32,820 nucleotides of DNA, from contig JAZKZE010000182.1 in assembly GCA_045612485.1 (NCBI GenBank), positions 1-32,820 on the forward strand, given 5' to 3'. The notes beneath the pieces were generated by a model, which saw nothing but the letters and a program-made list of their open reading frames with translations, did no database searches and was not told where the DNA came from. Shown piece after piece: positions 32,548 through 32,820 of the stretch. Within the stretch, counting starts at the first letter, position 1. The number at the start of each line of letters is the position of its first letter. A program made the translations under genes and the position numbers. This DNA comes from RGIG5327 sp045612485 (lineage in GTDB: Bacteria > Verrucomicrobiota > Lentisphaeria > Victivallales > UBA1829).

Positions 32548-32820
32548 CGTAAAGAAATCTGCTTTCAAAAAAGTGATTTTGTCAGATTTTTTCAAAAATA
32601 CTTCATTATCCTGTTTTGTGCAACCTTCAGGAGAGAGCCCCAAACGCATTTTGCTTTTTTCACTCCCCTATCCCCCTCTCTTTTTCCTTTTGTGCAGTCA
32701 AACTCTTTCGTAATGCGGCAGTTTCTTTTTCCATTATACGCGCCTGCGTTCATTCGGGCAAAAAACGCCCTCATTCTCTCGCGGCTTAGTGCTCGCTGCT
32801 GGCTCATACGCTCACAATTC
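32548..32820. other. Non-coding end of window
   Basis: No credible gene is seen. A minus-strand frame of 71 codons (32592-32807) is rich in Arg and Lys, has no ribosome-binding site and runs through pyrimidine-rich low-complexity sequence (32640-32700) and small stems (GGGC/GCCC near 32757). It may be part of an intergenic repeat continuing past the window. Confidence 0.4.

Noticed and set aside
32592..32807. A 71-codon minus-strand frame rich in Arg and Lys
   Set aside because: It has no ribosome-binding site, no recognisable domain, and crosses pyrimidine-rich low-complexity sequence; more likely an intergenic repeat.

Overview
The window looks like a chromosomal segment from a polysaccharide-degrading bacterium of the Lentisphaerota (Victivallis-like), or a close Planctomycetes-Verrucomicrobia-Chlamydiae relative. 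This rests on two pseudopilin-type proteins with the FTLIELLVV leader (one with an intact H-X9-DG motif), large secreted glycosidases with family-9-type sugar-binding domains, a DUF4838 glycosidase, and cupin-AraC regulators beside glycosidase genes. This is inference from protein style; no rRNA or marker tree is available here.

Layout. (a) 3-1115: a 5'-truncated M24-fold (Xaa-Pro peptidase/creatinase-like) protein with a terminator. (b) About 1190-4900: an A+T-rich accessory stretch with two unknown genes, a lipoprotein, an 88-nt broken copy of part of that lipoprotein gene, a possible IS3-type end, a short secreted protein that may be truncated, a four-helix-bundle protein and an array of CTTCAC/GTGAAG-linked repeats. 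It abuts the 3' end of tRNA-Ser(UGA). (c) 5185-6738: cysS with its own promoter and terminator. (d) 12230-6753, minus strand: a NifX-like protein, an AraC regulator, a pseudopilin and a secreted DUF4838/CBM9 glycosidase. (e) 12370-16915, plus strand: AGCS symporter, clan GH-D alpha-galactosidase-like enzyme and MFS transporter. (f) 17731-16919, minus strand: a second AraC regulator, divergent from (g). (g) 17883-30409, plus strand: a nine-gene, 12.5-kb probable operon of GH2, secreted CBM9 glycosidase, pseudopilin, small secreted beta-rich protein, GH95-like enzyme, amidohydrolase, DegT aminotransferase, alpha/beta hydrolase and a second amidohydrolase. It ends in a terminator. (h) 32411-30396, minus strand: a glycosidase-like protein, convergent with the operon. 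(i) 32412-32820: non-coding, with a perfect 19-bp inverted repeat.

How the parts may work together. Regions d to h look like carbohydrate-utilisation units without SusC/SusD. Secreted multidomain glycosidases are encoded next to pseudopilins. Enzymes without signal peptides, with MFS and AGCS carriers, would finish degradation inside the cell. AraC proteins are the local regulators. The clearest regulatory signal is a pair of 13-nt direct repeats 21 nt apart that touch the -35 box of the nine-gene operon. Three otherwise dissimilar glycosidase-like proteins share a Cys-x-Cys-x2-Cys motif. The substrate cannot be named from sequence alone.
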